Shown: one piece after another, positions 36,582-44,520 of the stretch
How positions within the stretch are numbered: position 1 is the stretch's first letter
Layout of the letters: every line of letters begins with the position of its first letter
Assembly: GCF_028618695.1 (NCBI RefSeq)
Contig: NZ_JAQIVI010000297.1
Span: 22,693 to 81,189, forward strand
Length of the DNA: 58,497 nucleotides
Direction of reading: 5' to 3'
From: Natrinema soli
Lineage (GTDB): Archaea; Halobacteriota; Halobacteria; Halobacteriales; Natrialbaceae
Translations under genes and position numbers: made by a program
The notes under the pieces: generated by a model
Told to the model about the DNA's origin: nothing
What the model saw: only the letters and a program-made list of their open reading frames with translations
Databases searched by the model: none

Positions 36582-37083
36582 TCATTGTTGCCCCCCTTCG
36601 ATGACGAGGCATCCGTCGTTGTCTTCCGGACGGACGTGCATTCGGTCGTAGGAATCGAGTTGGCGGACCCCCCTCGGAGATGCGGTCGTCGACGGTATCA
36701 AGGGCGGCCTGGAGGCGATCTTCGGAGAGGCCAGCTTCGATATCGAGATAGAACACGTCGTCTCCCAACGCTCGACACTGTGCGATTGCCTGCGGATGGC
36801 TGGCGACCGTGGTGAACTCGGGCGTGTGGGCGAGGAGGCCATGCCGAATTGGTGTCCCGAGCTCACGGACGATTGCGATGACGACGTCATGGAGCGCGTC
36901 CAGGCTCTCGGTTACATTGCCTTCGATACGGTTTTCGATGGGGATGATACCTCGGTCGTGGGTGCTGGTCGTGACTGTCTCGACGATCTGCGTGACCGGC
37001 GCATGGAACTCGATCTCGTCTGCAATCGCCTGTGTGGCGCGATGTGAACACGTCCCGGCTGGGCCGAGTGTGCCAGCGGTCAT
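36582..37083 (-). pseudogene. pheA: Prephenate dehydratase, internal deletion and frameshift
   Basis: The N terminus 'TLGPAGTCSHRATQAIADEI', 'GIIPIENRIEGNVTESLDAL' and 'ASHPQAIAQCR' belong to the prephenate dehydratase domain. Directly after that the sequence jumps to 'VFYLDIEAGLSEDRLQAAL', which is the end of the C-terminal ACT regulatory domain. About 100 residues, including the rest of the catalytic domain with the usual Thr-Arg-Phe motif, are missing. A further shift in six C at 36668-36673 is needed to read the natural end 'VRQLDSYDRMHVRPEDNDG'. The enzyme (prephenate to phenylpyruvate) is not functional here; another copy must exist if the organism makes phenylalanine. Start ATG overlaps the stop of the TFB-like gene. 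Confidence 0.8.
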
Positions 37084-37952
37084 GGTCGATCAAGTTCGGT
37101 CGCGCTCGTGGAAGTCGTGTCGATGTGCTCGCCGAACTGTTCGTATCGGTCCTGAATCGTGGATTCACTGACGCCGGTGAGCGCTGCGAGGTCCGCGGCA
37201 CTGGTGGGGATATCGTACGTTCGCGCGGCGTACAACCACGCGCCTGCGAGCAGTCCTAGAAACCGCTTGTTGGTTGCCCAGTCGGCCGTCCGGGCCACGT
37301 GCAGGAGGTCGTCCACGTCGGATGCGCCCCCAGCAGGCGCATCCGGGAATTGGAGGTCGAATAGCTTGTTGCCTGTCGCTTCGAGCAGATCGTCGCGACG
37401 ATCGCGAAGGGTTGCAGTCGACACGTCGAGATGCGCTGCGATCTCAGCCTGGGAAAGTTCCTCGTCGAGCGGCGAGCAGACGATATACAGGACGGCGGCC
37501 GCGTACGTGTACGGAGAGACCCAACTCGTGACGCCGGCCTCGGCACCGATGTCGGCGAGGCGGATCGCCCGGTTACGAACGGTCGCGGGGAGGGCAAGCT
37601 CGCGGCAGGCCGCCTCAATAATTGCCTTCGGGTCGTCGAGTGGAATCCCGATGTCGAGTTCGTTCGACAGTCGCTGCATCTCGTTGAGTATGTTCGCCTT
37701 CGTCGCCGACGTCTGCTCAGCCACGACGGTGACTCGAACCGGTTCCCCCCGGAGCCGGCACGCGATGAGCAGGCATGCGGCGGCGGTGCGTTGAGGTGCG
37801 GGGATTCGTAGCTCGTGCTGAGCAAGTTCCTCAGCAAGGAGTTTTGCGGATTGCCGGACTGGGTTGCCGAGACCGAGGGCCGTCGCAATCCGCGTTATCT
37901 GGTCAGTCACCGCTTCGAGAGCCGTCTGTAGTGTGTCCGTTGGTTGTGACAC
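37080..37952 (-). CDS. TFB-like cyclin-fold protein without zinc ribbon
   Basis: 290 residues with two cyclin-like repeats as in transcription factor B. Repeat 1: 'AKLLAEELAQHELRIPAPQRTAAACLLIACRLRG'-type region; repeat 2: 'RLADIGAEAGVTSWVSPYTYAAAVLYIVCS' followed by 'SQAEIAAHLDVSTATLRDRR'. A third HTH-like part appears near the C terminus ('SAADLAALTGVSESTIQDRY'). The N-terminal CxxC zinc ribbon and B-finger that recruit RNA polymerase are absent. It could act as a promoter-specific regulator or a dominant-negative TFB. Its end overlaps the pheA pseudogene start by 4 nt. Confidence 0.8.
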   Translation of the reverse strand: MSQPTDTLQTALEAVTDQITRIATALGLGNPVRQSAKLLAEELAQHELRIPAPQRTAAACLLIACRLRGEPVRVTVVAEQTSATKANILNEMQRLSNELDIGIPLDDPKAIIEAACRELALPATVRNRAIRLADIGAEAGVTSWVSPYTYAAAVLYIVCSPLDEELSQAEIAAHLDVSTATLRDRRDDLLEATGNKLFDLQFPDAPAGGASDVDDLLHVARTADWATNKRFLGLLAGAWLYAARTYDIPTSAADLAALTGVSESTIQDRYEQFGEHIDTTSTSATELDRP

Positions 37953-38121
37953 CAGTGGAACACCTCGAACTGTTGTGTATTTGCCCGTGAACGTGGTGGG
38001 TGTGTGCCCCTGCTATCGTCGGGATCACCACCGTTCAGACTCTGCCATGTATATCGACAGCTTCCGCGACATCGCCATACCGGGTGGCTTCTCACGGTCA
38101 CAGTGGAACTGGTGTCGAGCG

Positions 38122-39991
38122 TCATGCTAGTTCGCCGGTGGCGGTAGGTTGACAGCGGTCGAGGGCGGTTCTCACGGCGTCTTTTCTGTCCTATGAGCGT
38201 CAGGTGATCGCCGTGCGCGAGAGTCATATCGGAGTCAGGAAGATTGGACTCACCGTCGCGGCCGACGAGTGCGATCATGCAGTTATGCGGGAGTTCCCGT
38301 GCGACCTCGGCCACTGTTTTGCCGACGAGGTCGTCAGCAGTGAGTTCGACCTCCTGGACGTCGCCATCCTCGCCCAGTCCGGTCATCCACGTCGTCAGTG
38401 CCGGTCGTTCGATGACGTTATCCATCGCCCACGCGACCGCGAGTCCGGCCGAAATCGTCCGAACGCCCAACTTCTCGAACGCATCGACGTTGTCGGGAGT
38501 ATTGACGCGTGCGACGATCTGGTCGACCCCGAACGTCGTCTCTGCGAGTTGTGTGACGAGGAGGTTCACGTCGTCGTCACGCGTGGCTGCAGCGACGATC
38601 TTGGCGTTGGCTGCACCAGCCGAGCGCAGGACGTCCGTATCGGCCCTATCGCCGGCCTCGACGGTGAAGCCGGCTTTGCGGGCCTGTTCGATTGCTTCGT
38701 CGTCCTTGTCGATGATGACGACGTTCTCCCCACGGTCGTTGAGGCGGGTGGCGAGTTCACGGCCCACTCGGCCGCCGCCGATGATGAGTACATGTATGGG
38801 TATGATGTCGAGTCGTTCTGCAAGGTGGCGGACGAGCCCGCCTTCGAGGGTGACCGTCGCGACGATGACGAGGAAGACGGTTCCGACGAGGGTCGTCGCG
38901 GCGGCTGGCGCCGTCGGTTGGAGTTCAATCGCAAATAGTGTGGCGACGCTGGCAGGGACGATTCCCCGTGGGTTGGCGAAGCTGAGAAACACCTGTTCGC
39001 GTCGCGTGAACCGGCCGCCTCGCGTGGCAAGCAATACGATCGCGGGCCGGATGAGGAGAACGACGGCTGCCACGACGAGGAGGCCGCCGATTCCGAGGGT
39101 GGCGAGATCCCGGATCGACACGAGGGCTGCGAGCGCGACGAACACGAACGTGAGGACGAGAAGCGTGATGTCGCCTTTGAATGCCGCGATTTCGTCCTCG
39201 TAGGGCAGGTCCATGTTCCCGAGGAGGATGCCAGCCGTGGCGGCGGCAGCGATCCCGGCCTCACCGGCAAGGGTTTCAGCACCCCCATAGGCCGCGAAGG
39301 CGGCGACGAGCACAATGAGTCTGGCGTTCCGGGGAGCGTTATCCGCCGAGAGGTCGACGTGGCGGAGTAGATAGCCGACAATCCCGGCCACAAGGACGCC
39401 GCAGAGGATGCCGATACCAAGCCGGCTGACGAAGCTCTGCACGAGGGTGCCCGCACTCCCATCTCGCGTCACGACGAGTTCGAACATGACGACGGCGAGG
39501 ATTGCGGCCGTGACATCGTTGAGAACCCCTTCCGTTTCAAGTGCAGCGGCTACGCGATCTCGAACTGGCACCACATCAAGAATAGGGGTGATGACGGTCG
39601 GGCCAGTCGCAACGAGCAGGGCGCCGATGAGCAACGCGAGATCCAGCGGGACGCCGAGGGCGACGCGAACCACGAGCGCGGTCCCGACGAAGGCGAGTCC
39701 GGCTCCAACAGTCACCAGGCGGAGCGTTTCGGTTGGTGCCTCGCGGAGTTTATCGAGTGTCAAATGGAACGCGCCCTCGAATACGATCAGGCCCACACTG
39801 AGGCCGACGATTGTCGGTAACGCACCGCCGAACGTCGCCTGCGTCACGAGCCCGAGCCTCGTCGGTCCGATGATGAGGCCGGCAAGCAGTAAGAACAGCA
39901 CACTCGGAACCTGGACTCGGTCAGCGATGACTTGAGCGGCAACCCCCGCCCCGAGAATAGCGACCACCGGGAGCAACGCTGACCCACTCAT
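38122..39991 (-). CDS. CPA2-type cation:proton antiporter with TrkA domains, 3-prime frameshift
   Basis: About 620 residues. The first ~390 form a 12-13-helix Kef/NhaP-like exchanger ('LIIGPTRLGLVTQATFGG', 'VATGPTVITPILDVVPVRDRV', 'FANPRGIVPASVA'). A TrkA-N/RCK domain follows ('LIIGGGRVGRELATRLNDRG', 'VVIIDKDDEAIEQA'), then TrkA-C ('EVELTADDLVGKTVAEV', 'LAHGDHLTLIGQK'). It exchanges Na+ or K+ for H+ under nucleotide control. At a four-T run (38182-38185) a one-base shift diverts the frame into 70 false residues that overlap the TFB-like gene; the corrected frame ends 'CQPTATGELA' with TGA at 38122. Sequencing error or real lesion; the core is intact. Confidence 0.82.
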
Positions 39992-40175
39992 CGTATTAGC
40001 CGATCCGTTCGTCGGTCAGCTATGTGGACGTGCGTGCGGCAGACTAACTGATTCCTCCCTGGGCGTGCCTGGTGTCGGGGTTCGGTCTCGCCCCTGTCAG
40101 CCACGCTGTCAACTCGGTGCTGGACACCCCTGTAAAACGAGTTCGAGTTAGTATCGGTGTCCAGCAGACGCATCC

Positions 40176-40580
40176 CTACGATTCCTCCGGAGGATTGAAG
40201 CGGGTCGTACACCACTGGCAGAACTGTAGGTCCGGATCGGTCTCTTTGCCACAGTTCGGGCACGTCAGGGTATCGTCGTGTTCCTCGGTGGCTTGCATAG
40301 CTGTAGGCTGCTGTTGGATTCGAGTCAGCACGTACAGGTTAAGAAGACTGAGGGCACTCACGAGGAGGAGTGGGACGACAGCAAGCAGGGCGGAGAGCGT
40401 GCTCGACTGGATCGATTGTAGTGCTTCGGGAGGAACGAATACCCACGCCACACCGACTGCGAGTAGAACCCACCCGGCTGCGCGCCGCCAGCGGCGGAGA
40501 TAGACGTGCCCCAACCCGGTGACGAGTGCTCCGAGGAGTAACGCGAGCCACGGTCGCCGTTCGGACGTTTCCGTGCCCAT
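40176..40580 (-). CDS. Membrane protein with C-terminal zinc ribbon
   Basis: 134 residues from the ATG at 40580. Three hydrophobic segments ('WLALLLGALVTGLGHVYL', 'GWVLLAVGVAWVFV', 'LLAVVPLLLVSALSLLNLYV') are followed by a cytoplasmic zinc ribbon 'CPNCGKETDPDLQFCQWC'. This is a common haloarchaeal architecture of unknown function. The start at 40604 would add eight residues without support. Confidence 0.8.
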   Translation of the reverse strand: MGTETSERRPWLALLLGALVTGLGHVYLRRWRRAAGWVLLAVGVAWVFVPPEALQSIQSSTLSALLAVVPLLLVSALSLLNLYVLTRIQQQPTAMQATEEHDDTLTCPNCGKETDPDLQFCQWCTTRFNPPEES

Positions 40581-40604
40581 ACCGTTGACTAACCAGCCAG
40601 TCAA

Positions 40605-41172
40605 TATTAACCTTTTCCTGTCCGGTTCGTACTACCCTATCTAGTACGTGGCGACGCCCCGCCGTGGCGGGCGTCGCCTCTGGCACTGGCCGTTCGAGGA
40701 ATTCATCGAGATGATGATGCGGGCAGCGTAGACGGTTCTCGCAGTGCGTCGGGCTGTCCCCGCGAACCGGCCACCGGATGACCGATGCCAGCGGCAATCA
40801 CCGGCCGAGTGAGCCCTCCTCGTGAGTGGTATCGCTGTCGCGTCGGCGGCGAAACGCCGCAGACTGCGACGCCCTTCGCTGCTCCTGCTGTGGCGGCCCC
40901 GTAGCAATAGCTCCTCCTCGCCTTGATCGTCCGAACTTATACTTCAGAAGTAGTCAGCCAAGACGCATTGTGAAGCACTGAAACTTCATTCTTATAACGT
41001 CTACCATTGTTGGATGAGCGTCTGGCAAGTTGTGTCCCCCCTCGTTGTCCTCTTGACCAATGCAGATCCGAGTACCACTTCTCATGGCAGGAGCACCATC
41101 AGCGAATACGGCCGTCCGCTCTCCTTGCAAATTAGTGCTCTGACCTTTTCCGTGCTGGTGCTGGACTGGTGA
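40605..41172. other. Long intergenic region with GC-rich hairpin
   Basis: About 570 bp before the gas-vesicle cluster. A near-perfect hairpin at 40650-40678 has arms GGCGACGCCC and GGGCGTCGCC. AT-rich stretches at about 40938 ('CTTATACTTC') and 41126 are possible promoter elements for the cluster. A minus-strand frame at 40641-40907 (88 codons, Arg-rich) looks non-coding. No gene is supported. Confidence 0.45.
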
Positions 41173-41188
41173 ATGAACGATCGTTCAT
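41173..41188. promoter_or_regulatory. 16-bp perfect palindrome over the first gvp start codon
   Basis: ATGAACGATCGTTCAT is a perfect palindrome whose last bases form the first two bases of the ATG at 41187. In a leaderless or short-leader gene a protein bound here would block initiation, so it is a plausible operator for the gas-vesicle-like cluster. TetR-type genes lie downstream at 43834 and further on. No matching site was noticed elsewhere. Confidence 0.5.
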
Positions 41189-41627
41189 GAGCATCGAAGC
41201 CACCAACACCCACGAATCAGAGACTGGACTCGCCGGTGCCGTCGATCGCATCCTCGATAAGGGGCTGGTCATCAATGCGGACGTCACGATCGATGTCGCC
41301 GGAACAGAACTCCTTGGGATTAAGGTACGGGCGGCGCTGGCGTCGTTCGAAACAGCGGCAGAGTACGGCCTCGAGTTTCCGGCTGGGACAGAAGAGACGA
41401 AAGCCTACGCCGAAGCTCGAGCCCGAAACGAGACGTGCCCGCAGTGTGCGAAACGGGTCGAGAAGGAGGTCCTGCTCGATGACGAGTGTCCGTGGTGTGG
41501 TTGGCGAAGCGCTCGCTCGAAGCGCCGGGAGACGGAAGATGAACAACTCACGGAGCGGGACGACCGGCCGACGGAGTCGATCGAGGCGGAACGACCACCG
41601 ACCGGTGTCGACGGGGCGGACCGATGA
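41187..41627 (+). CDS. GvpA/GvpJ-fold gas-vesicle-type protein with zinc finger
   Basis: 146 residues. Residues ~14-75 match the GvpA/J/M fold: 'GLAGAVDRILDKGLVINADV', then 'TIDVAGTELLGIKVRAALASFETAAEYGL'. In gas vesicles such proteins are the wall monomer (GvpA) or nucleation components (GvpJ, GvpM). Unlike them it continues with 'CPQCAKRVEKEVLLDDECPWC', a two-CxxC zinc ribbon, and a charged tail. The zinc ribbon fusion is unusual and suggests binding to another protein or nucleic acid. First gene of a five-gene cluster; start ATG at 41187 within a palindrome, with 41169 an alternative in the same frame. Confidence 0.82.
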   Translation: MSIEATNTHESETGLAGAVDRILDKGLVINADVTIDVAGTELLGIKVRAALASFETAAEYGLEFPAGTEETKAYAEARARNETCPQCAKRVEKEVLLDDECPWCGWRSARSKRRETEDEQLTERDDRPTESIEAERPPTGVDGADR

Positions 41628-41660
41628 ACCGCCGGTCGAACGCACACTCTCACCGAACCC

Positions 41661-42236
41661 ATGAACAGCAGTGAACTCGACCGCGTCTCTTGCGTCCTCT
41701 CCCGAGCGGAGCTCCGACAGTATCGCCGCCACCTCCGAACGACGGCGAGCGAGCCGATCGGTCCGGATCGAGCGCCGGAACCGCTTACTCGGGACGAGCG
41801 ACGTCGAATCGTCACCCGAGCGTACGCCGAGTCCGAGTCCGCCAGACGAACGATTACTCGAGTCTCCAGAACGGTCGACGCGTTGCAATCCGCACTCGGC
41901 GTGTCCCGGAAGGCGGCGGTGTACGAATTCCTGCGAGCGCTCGACGATCGCAGTCTCGCCGTTCTCGAGTACTGCTGGCACAACGAACACGCATCGATCC
42001 GGGAGCTGACGACGCTGATCAGCGCGGTGACCGACACGGAAACACTCACCGTGGTCCGAGAGCAGCTCAATGCGGTCGCGCAGAAAACCCTCGACGAGTC
42101 GGTACTCGAGTTCGAACGGCGAGGGGTCGACTCCCGGACCGGTACGGTCGTCACGTTCGAGTGGTGGTTCACTGGCGAACCCAGGGATCACTCCGCTCTC
42201 GAGTCGCTCCGCGACGAGAAGGTGGTTGTTTCGTGA
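41661..42236 (+). CDS. Unknown protein in gvp cluster, predicted winged helix
   Basis: 191 residues; I do not recognise a family. Residues 1-70 are Arg/Glu-rich and helical. Residues ~75-160 ('LGVSRKAAVYEFLRALDDRS', 'LEYCWHNEHASIRELTTLIS') look like a helix-turn-helix or winged-helix fold, ending with a beta-hairpin 'SRTGTVVTFEWWFTG'. It lies 33 bp after the GvpJ-like gene and overlaps the GvpK start by 4 nt, so it is co-translated with the cluster. It may be a regulator or a new structural component. Confidence 0.75.
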   Translation: MNSSELDRVSCVLSRAELRQYRRHLRTTASEPIGPDRAPEPLTRDERRRIVTRAYAESESARRTITRVSRTVDALQSALGVSRKAAVYEFLRALDDRSLAVLEYCWHNEHASIRELTTLISAVTDTETLTVVREQLNAVAQKTLDESVLEFERRGVDSRTGTVVTFEWWFTGEPRDHSALESLRDEKVVVS

Positions 42237-42637
42237 CGATCGAAGTCGATGAGGAGGAACTCGAGCAGGGACTGCTCGGGCTCATTATGGCGCTCGTCGA
42301 AATAATCAAGGAGGTAATCGACCAGCAGGCGCTCGAATTGGTCGAGAAGGGCGTTCTCGACGACGAGTCGGCCGAACAGCTCGGCCAGTCGCTGATGGAC
42401 CTCGAGGAGACCATCCAGCAGATCGAGGAGGAACAGAATATCGAGGAGACGGCCTCAGAGACGAAAGACCAGCTCGACCGAACGGTCGACGACGTCCTCA
42501 ACACGGCGCTCAACCCAGCCGAGTGGGCTCGTGAGATCGAAGCACAGGAGGGAGACTCCGTCCGAGCAGTCGATGACGGTGTCTCTGAGGGAGAGCGATC
42601 ACCACCAGAGGCTAACGAAGGGAAGACGAATGACTGA
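42233..42637 (+). CDS. gvpK: Gas vesicle protein GvpK
   Basis: 134 residues starting with GTG that overlaps the previous stop. 'GLLGLIMALVEIIKEVIDQQ' followed by 'ALELVEKGVLDDESAEQLGQ' and 'SLMDLEETIQQI' are the GvpK signature (a helical accessory protein required for gas-vesicle formation). The C-terminal ~45 residues are acidic and variable. It overlaps the GvpF/L start by 8 nt. Confidence 0.88.
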   Translation: MTIEVDEEELEQGLLGLIMALVEIIKEVIDQQALELVEKGVLDDESAEQLGQSLMDLEETIQQIEEEQNIEETASETKDQLDRTVDDVLNTALNPAEWAREIEAQEGDSVRAVDDGVSEGERSPPEANEGKTND

Positions 42638-43397
42638 GAGCAAGTACACCTATTGTATCGTCGATTCGACGGACGAGGACCGAGAGACACTCGGGACAGG
42701 AATCGACGAGGAGCCGGTGTCCGTCCTCGTTCAGGACGGCATCGGTGCCGTCGTCAACGACTGTCCATCGGAAGCGTACGATACCGACGACCGAGCACAG
42801 GCAGAAATGTGGGTCAAACAGCACAATAGAACGATCGAACGCGCGGCGGACGCGCTCGGAACGCCGCTCCCGATGACGTTCGATACGATCTTCGAGGACG
42901 AAGCGTCCCTCCGAACGTTTCTCACCGAGCATCGGAGCCAGATCAGGAACAGATTGAATGTTCTGGCCGGAACGGAGGAGTACGGCGTCCGGATCTACTG
43001 TGATGAAGACGTACTGCTCGAGGAGACCGAGCCAGCTCCCGACTCGACGGGGGCTCGTGATTCCGGGATGGCGTATTTTGACCAGAAGAAACGAGAGAAG
43101 CAGCGCCAACGAGAGCGCGCCGAACGCACGAAGGAGCGCTTTCAGACGTACTTCCCGCGAATCGAGGCGGTCGTCGACGAGATCATGGAAGAGGAACTCG
43201 ATCGTGGCGGAGACGACCGAGGTCAAAACGTTCTCACGGCATCGTGTCTCGTCGCAGACGGAGAGATCGACGGCCTGAAACGAGTCCTGAGCGAGATTGA
43301 CGACGAACCGGGCGTCGACGTGGTTTTCACCGGCCCGTGGCACCCGTACTCGTTCGTTGGCTCACTCGGAACCGCCACCAAGAATCATGGAACCTGA
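42630..43397 (+). CDS. Gas vesicle protein GvpF/GvpL family
   Basis: 255 residues. 'YTYCIVDSTDEDRETLG', 'EEPVSVLVQDGIGAVVNDCP' and 'LGTPLPMTFDTIFEDEASL' define the N-terminal ferredoxin-like domain of GvpF/L; a charged coiled part follows ('FDQKKREKQRQRERAERTKE'), then the second half 'LTASCLVADGEIDGLKRVL' and 'VVFTGPWHPYSFV', the usual family end. GvpF binds GvpA and is thought to hold it before assembly. One F/L protein is present here where classical clusters have two. It overlaps the next gene by 11 nt. Confidence 0.9.
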   Translation: MTESKYTYCIVDSTDEDRETLGTGIDEEPVSVLVQDGIGAVVNDCPSEAYDTDDRAQAEMWVKQHNRTIERAADALGTPLPMTFDTIFEDEASLRTFLTEHRSQIRNRLNVLAGTEEYGVRIYCDEDVLLEETEPAPDSTGARDSGMAYFDQKKREKQRQRERAERTKERFQTYFPRIEAVVDEIMEEELDRGGDDRGQNVLTASCLVADGEIDGLKRVLSEIDDEPGVDVVFTGPWHPYSFVGSLGTATKNHGT

Positions 43398-43746
43398 AAC
43401 CGAATCGGCCGACGAGGGCCTCGCCGGACTGCTGAATCGTGCATTAAACAAGGGGGCGATCTTGAACGCCGATCTGCTAATCACCGTCAACGACGTTCCC
43501 CTCGTCGCCGTACGGCTGCAGGCGGCAATCGCCAACGTCGAGACGATGATCGAGTACGGCATCATGACCGAGTGGGAGCCCGCGATGGCTCACATCGATA
43601 ACGACTATCTCGCCGAGACGCTGGAAACCGATGACAAGACGGTCAACGGAATCAACGCGGACGGCGAGCCGATTGACGGTGGCGATGAACGCAACACTCG
43701 AGAGAAGTCGGTCGAATCGACCCCTGAAACAGGGAATCGACAGTAG
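43387..43746 (+). CDS. GvpJ/GvpM-type gas-vesicle protein
   Basis: 119 residues. 'EGLAGLLNRALNKGAILNAD' and 'VNDVPLVAVRLQAAIANVET' match the GvpA/J/M fold, closest in feel to GvpJ or GvpM. The acidic, poorly conserved tail of about 50 residues is dissimilar from GvpA. It is the last gene of the cluster, overlapping GvpF/L, so all five products are likely made in fixed ratio from one message. Confidence 0.85.
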   Translation: MEPETESADEGLAGLLNRALNKGAILNADLLITVNDVPLVAVRLQAAIANVETMIEYGIMTEWEPAMAHIDNDYLAETLETDDKTVNGINADGEPIDGGDERNTREKSVESTPETGNRQ

Positions 43747-43833
43747 CTCGGTGCCGCTCGACTAATCGATGTCCTGTCGTAAGTCGATCCGTCTCTTAAG
43801 GTCCTAAGCAAGGTCTACGACACGTACTAGTCT

Positions 43834-44454
43834 ATGGCTGACTCCACTCGGTTCGGTGCGGAAGCGACGGACACCGTCGACGTCATCATGCAGTCGACGT
43901 ACCAGGTTCTGCTGGAATACGGCTACGCGGACCTCTCGATCGCGAAGATCGCGGACGAAGCGGGCCTGAGCAAGTCCGCGCTCTACAATCACTACAAGGG
44001 CAAGAACGACCTGCTACTGGACTTTCTGAGCCGTTTCCTCAAGTGGTACCTCGATTCCCCGCTCGATGATACTGCAGAGGACCCACGAGCGGAGTTGCAG
44101 CGGCTTATTGACCTCCTTTCAGTCGATTCAGAAGGGGCCGATTCGTCGACGGACAGCACCCTCGAGATGGCGGTGGCCGATGTGTTCGTCGAACTGTAGG
44201 CGCAGGCAATTCACGACGAGTCGTTCTGAACTGAACTGCTTTGTGAGGACGAGATGATTCGGACTCGTCTCGTTCGGATAATCCAACAGGGCATCAACAG
44301 CGGCGTCTTCCGCAACGTCGATCCGGAACCGGTCGCCGGTTTATCTAAATGTAGGCGGAGAAGACCCCGCCCTACTGCGCTACTCGGCCTTCGGCCTGCG
44401 TTGCTCCTTGAGGAAGGGGTCTTCTCCGCCGTCATTAACCAGCGAACGCCCTGA
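43834..44454 (+). pseudogene. TetR-family regulator, stops plus hairpin insertion
   Basis: 'DVIMQSTYQVLLEYGYADLS' and 'IAKIADEAGLSKSALYNHYK' form an intact TetR HTH domain. The ligand domain is broken: TAG at 44197, TGA at about 44227, then 'LVRIIQQGINSGVFRNVDPE' continues until an ~85-bp palindromic insertion (about 44345-44430), after which 'VINQRTP' and TGA finish the frame. The intact relative at 49201 has 'LLSTIDGARTRR' in that place. The remaining 121-residue fragment holds the DNA-binding domain only. It follows the gvp cluster by 90 bp and may once have controlled it. Confidence 0.78.
44345..44431. mobile_element. Palindromic mini-element inside tetR pseudogene
   Basis: Perfect 15-bp inverted repeats GGCGGAGAAGACCCC (44354-44368) and GGGGTCTTCTCCGCC (44416-44430) enclose an inner hairpin (GGCC-TTC-GGCC). 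It interrupts the tetR frame without destroying it. The inner words resemble IS200/IS605 right ends, so it is plausibly a palindrome-associated non-autonomous element of the type known in haloarchaea. Confidence 0.65.
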
Positions 44455-44520
44455 ATCTAAACAGTCACCATTGGTTTTAACAAATAGCGTAATAGACTAG
44501 TCCAGACACTCTAGCAGAAC

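Noticed and set aside
40641..40907. 88-codon Arg-rich minus-strand frame before the gvp-like cluster.
   Set aside because: Composition is that of random GC-rich DNA and it overlaps a strong hairpin; no motif supports it.
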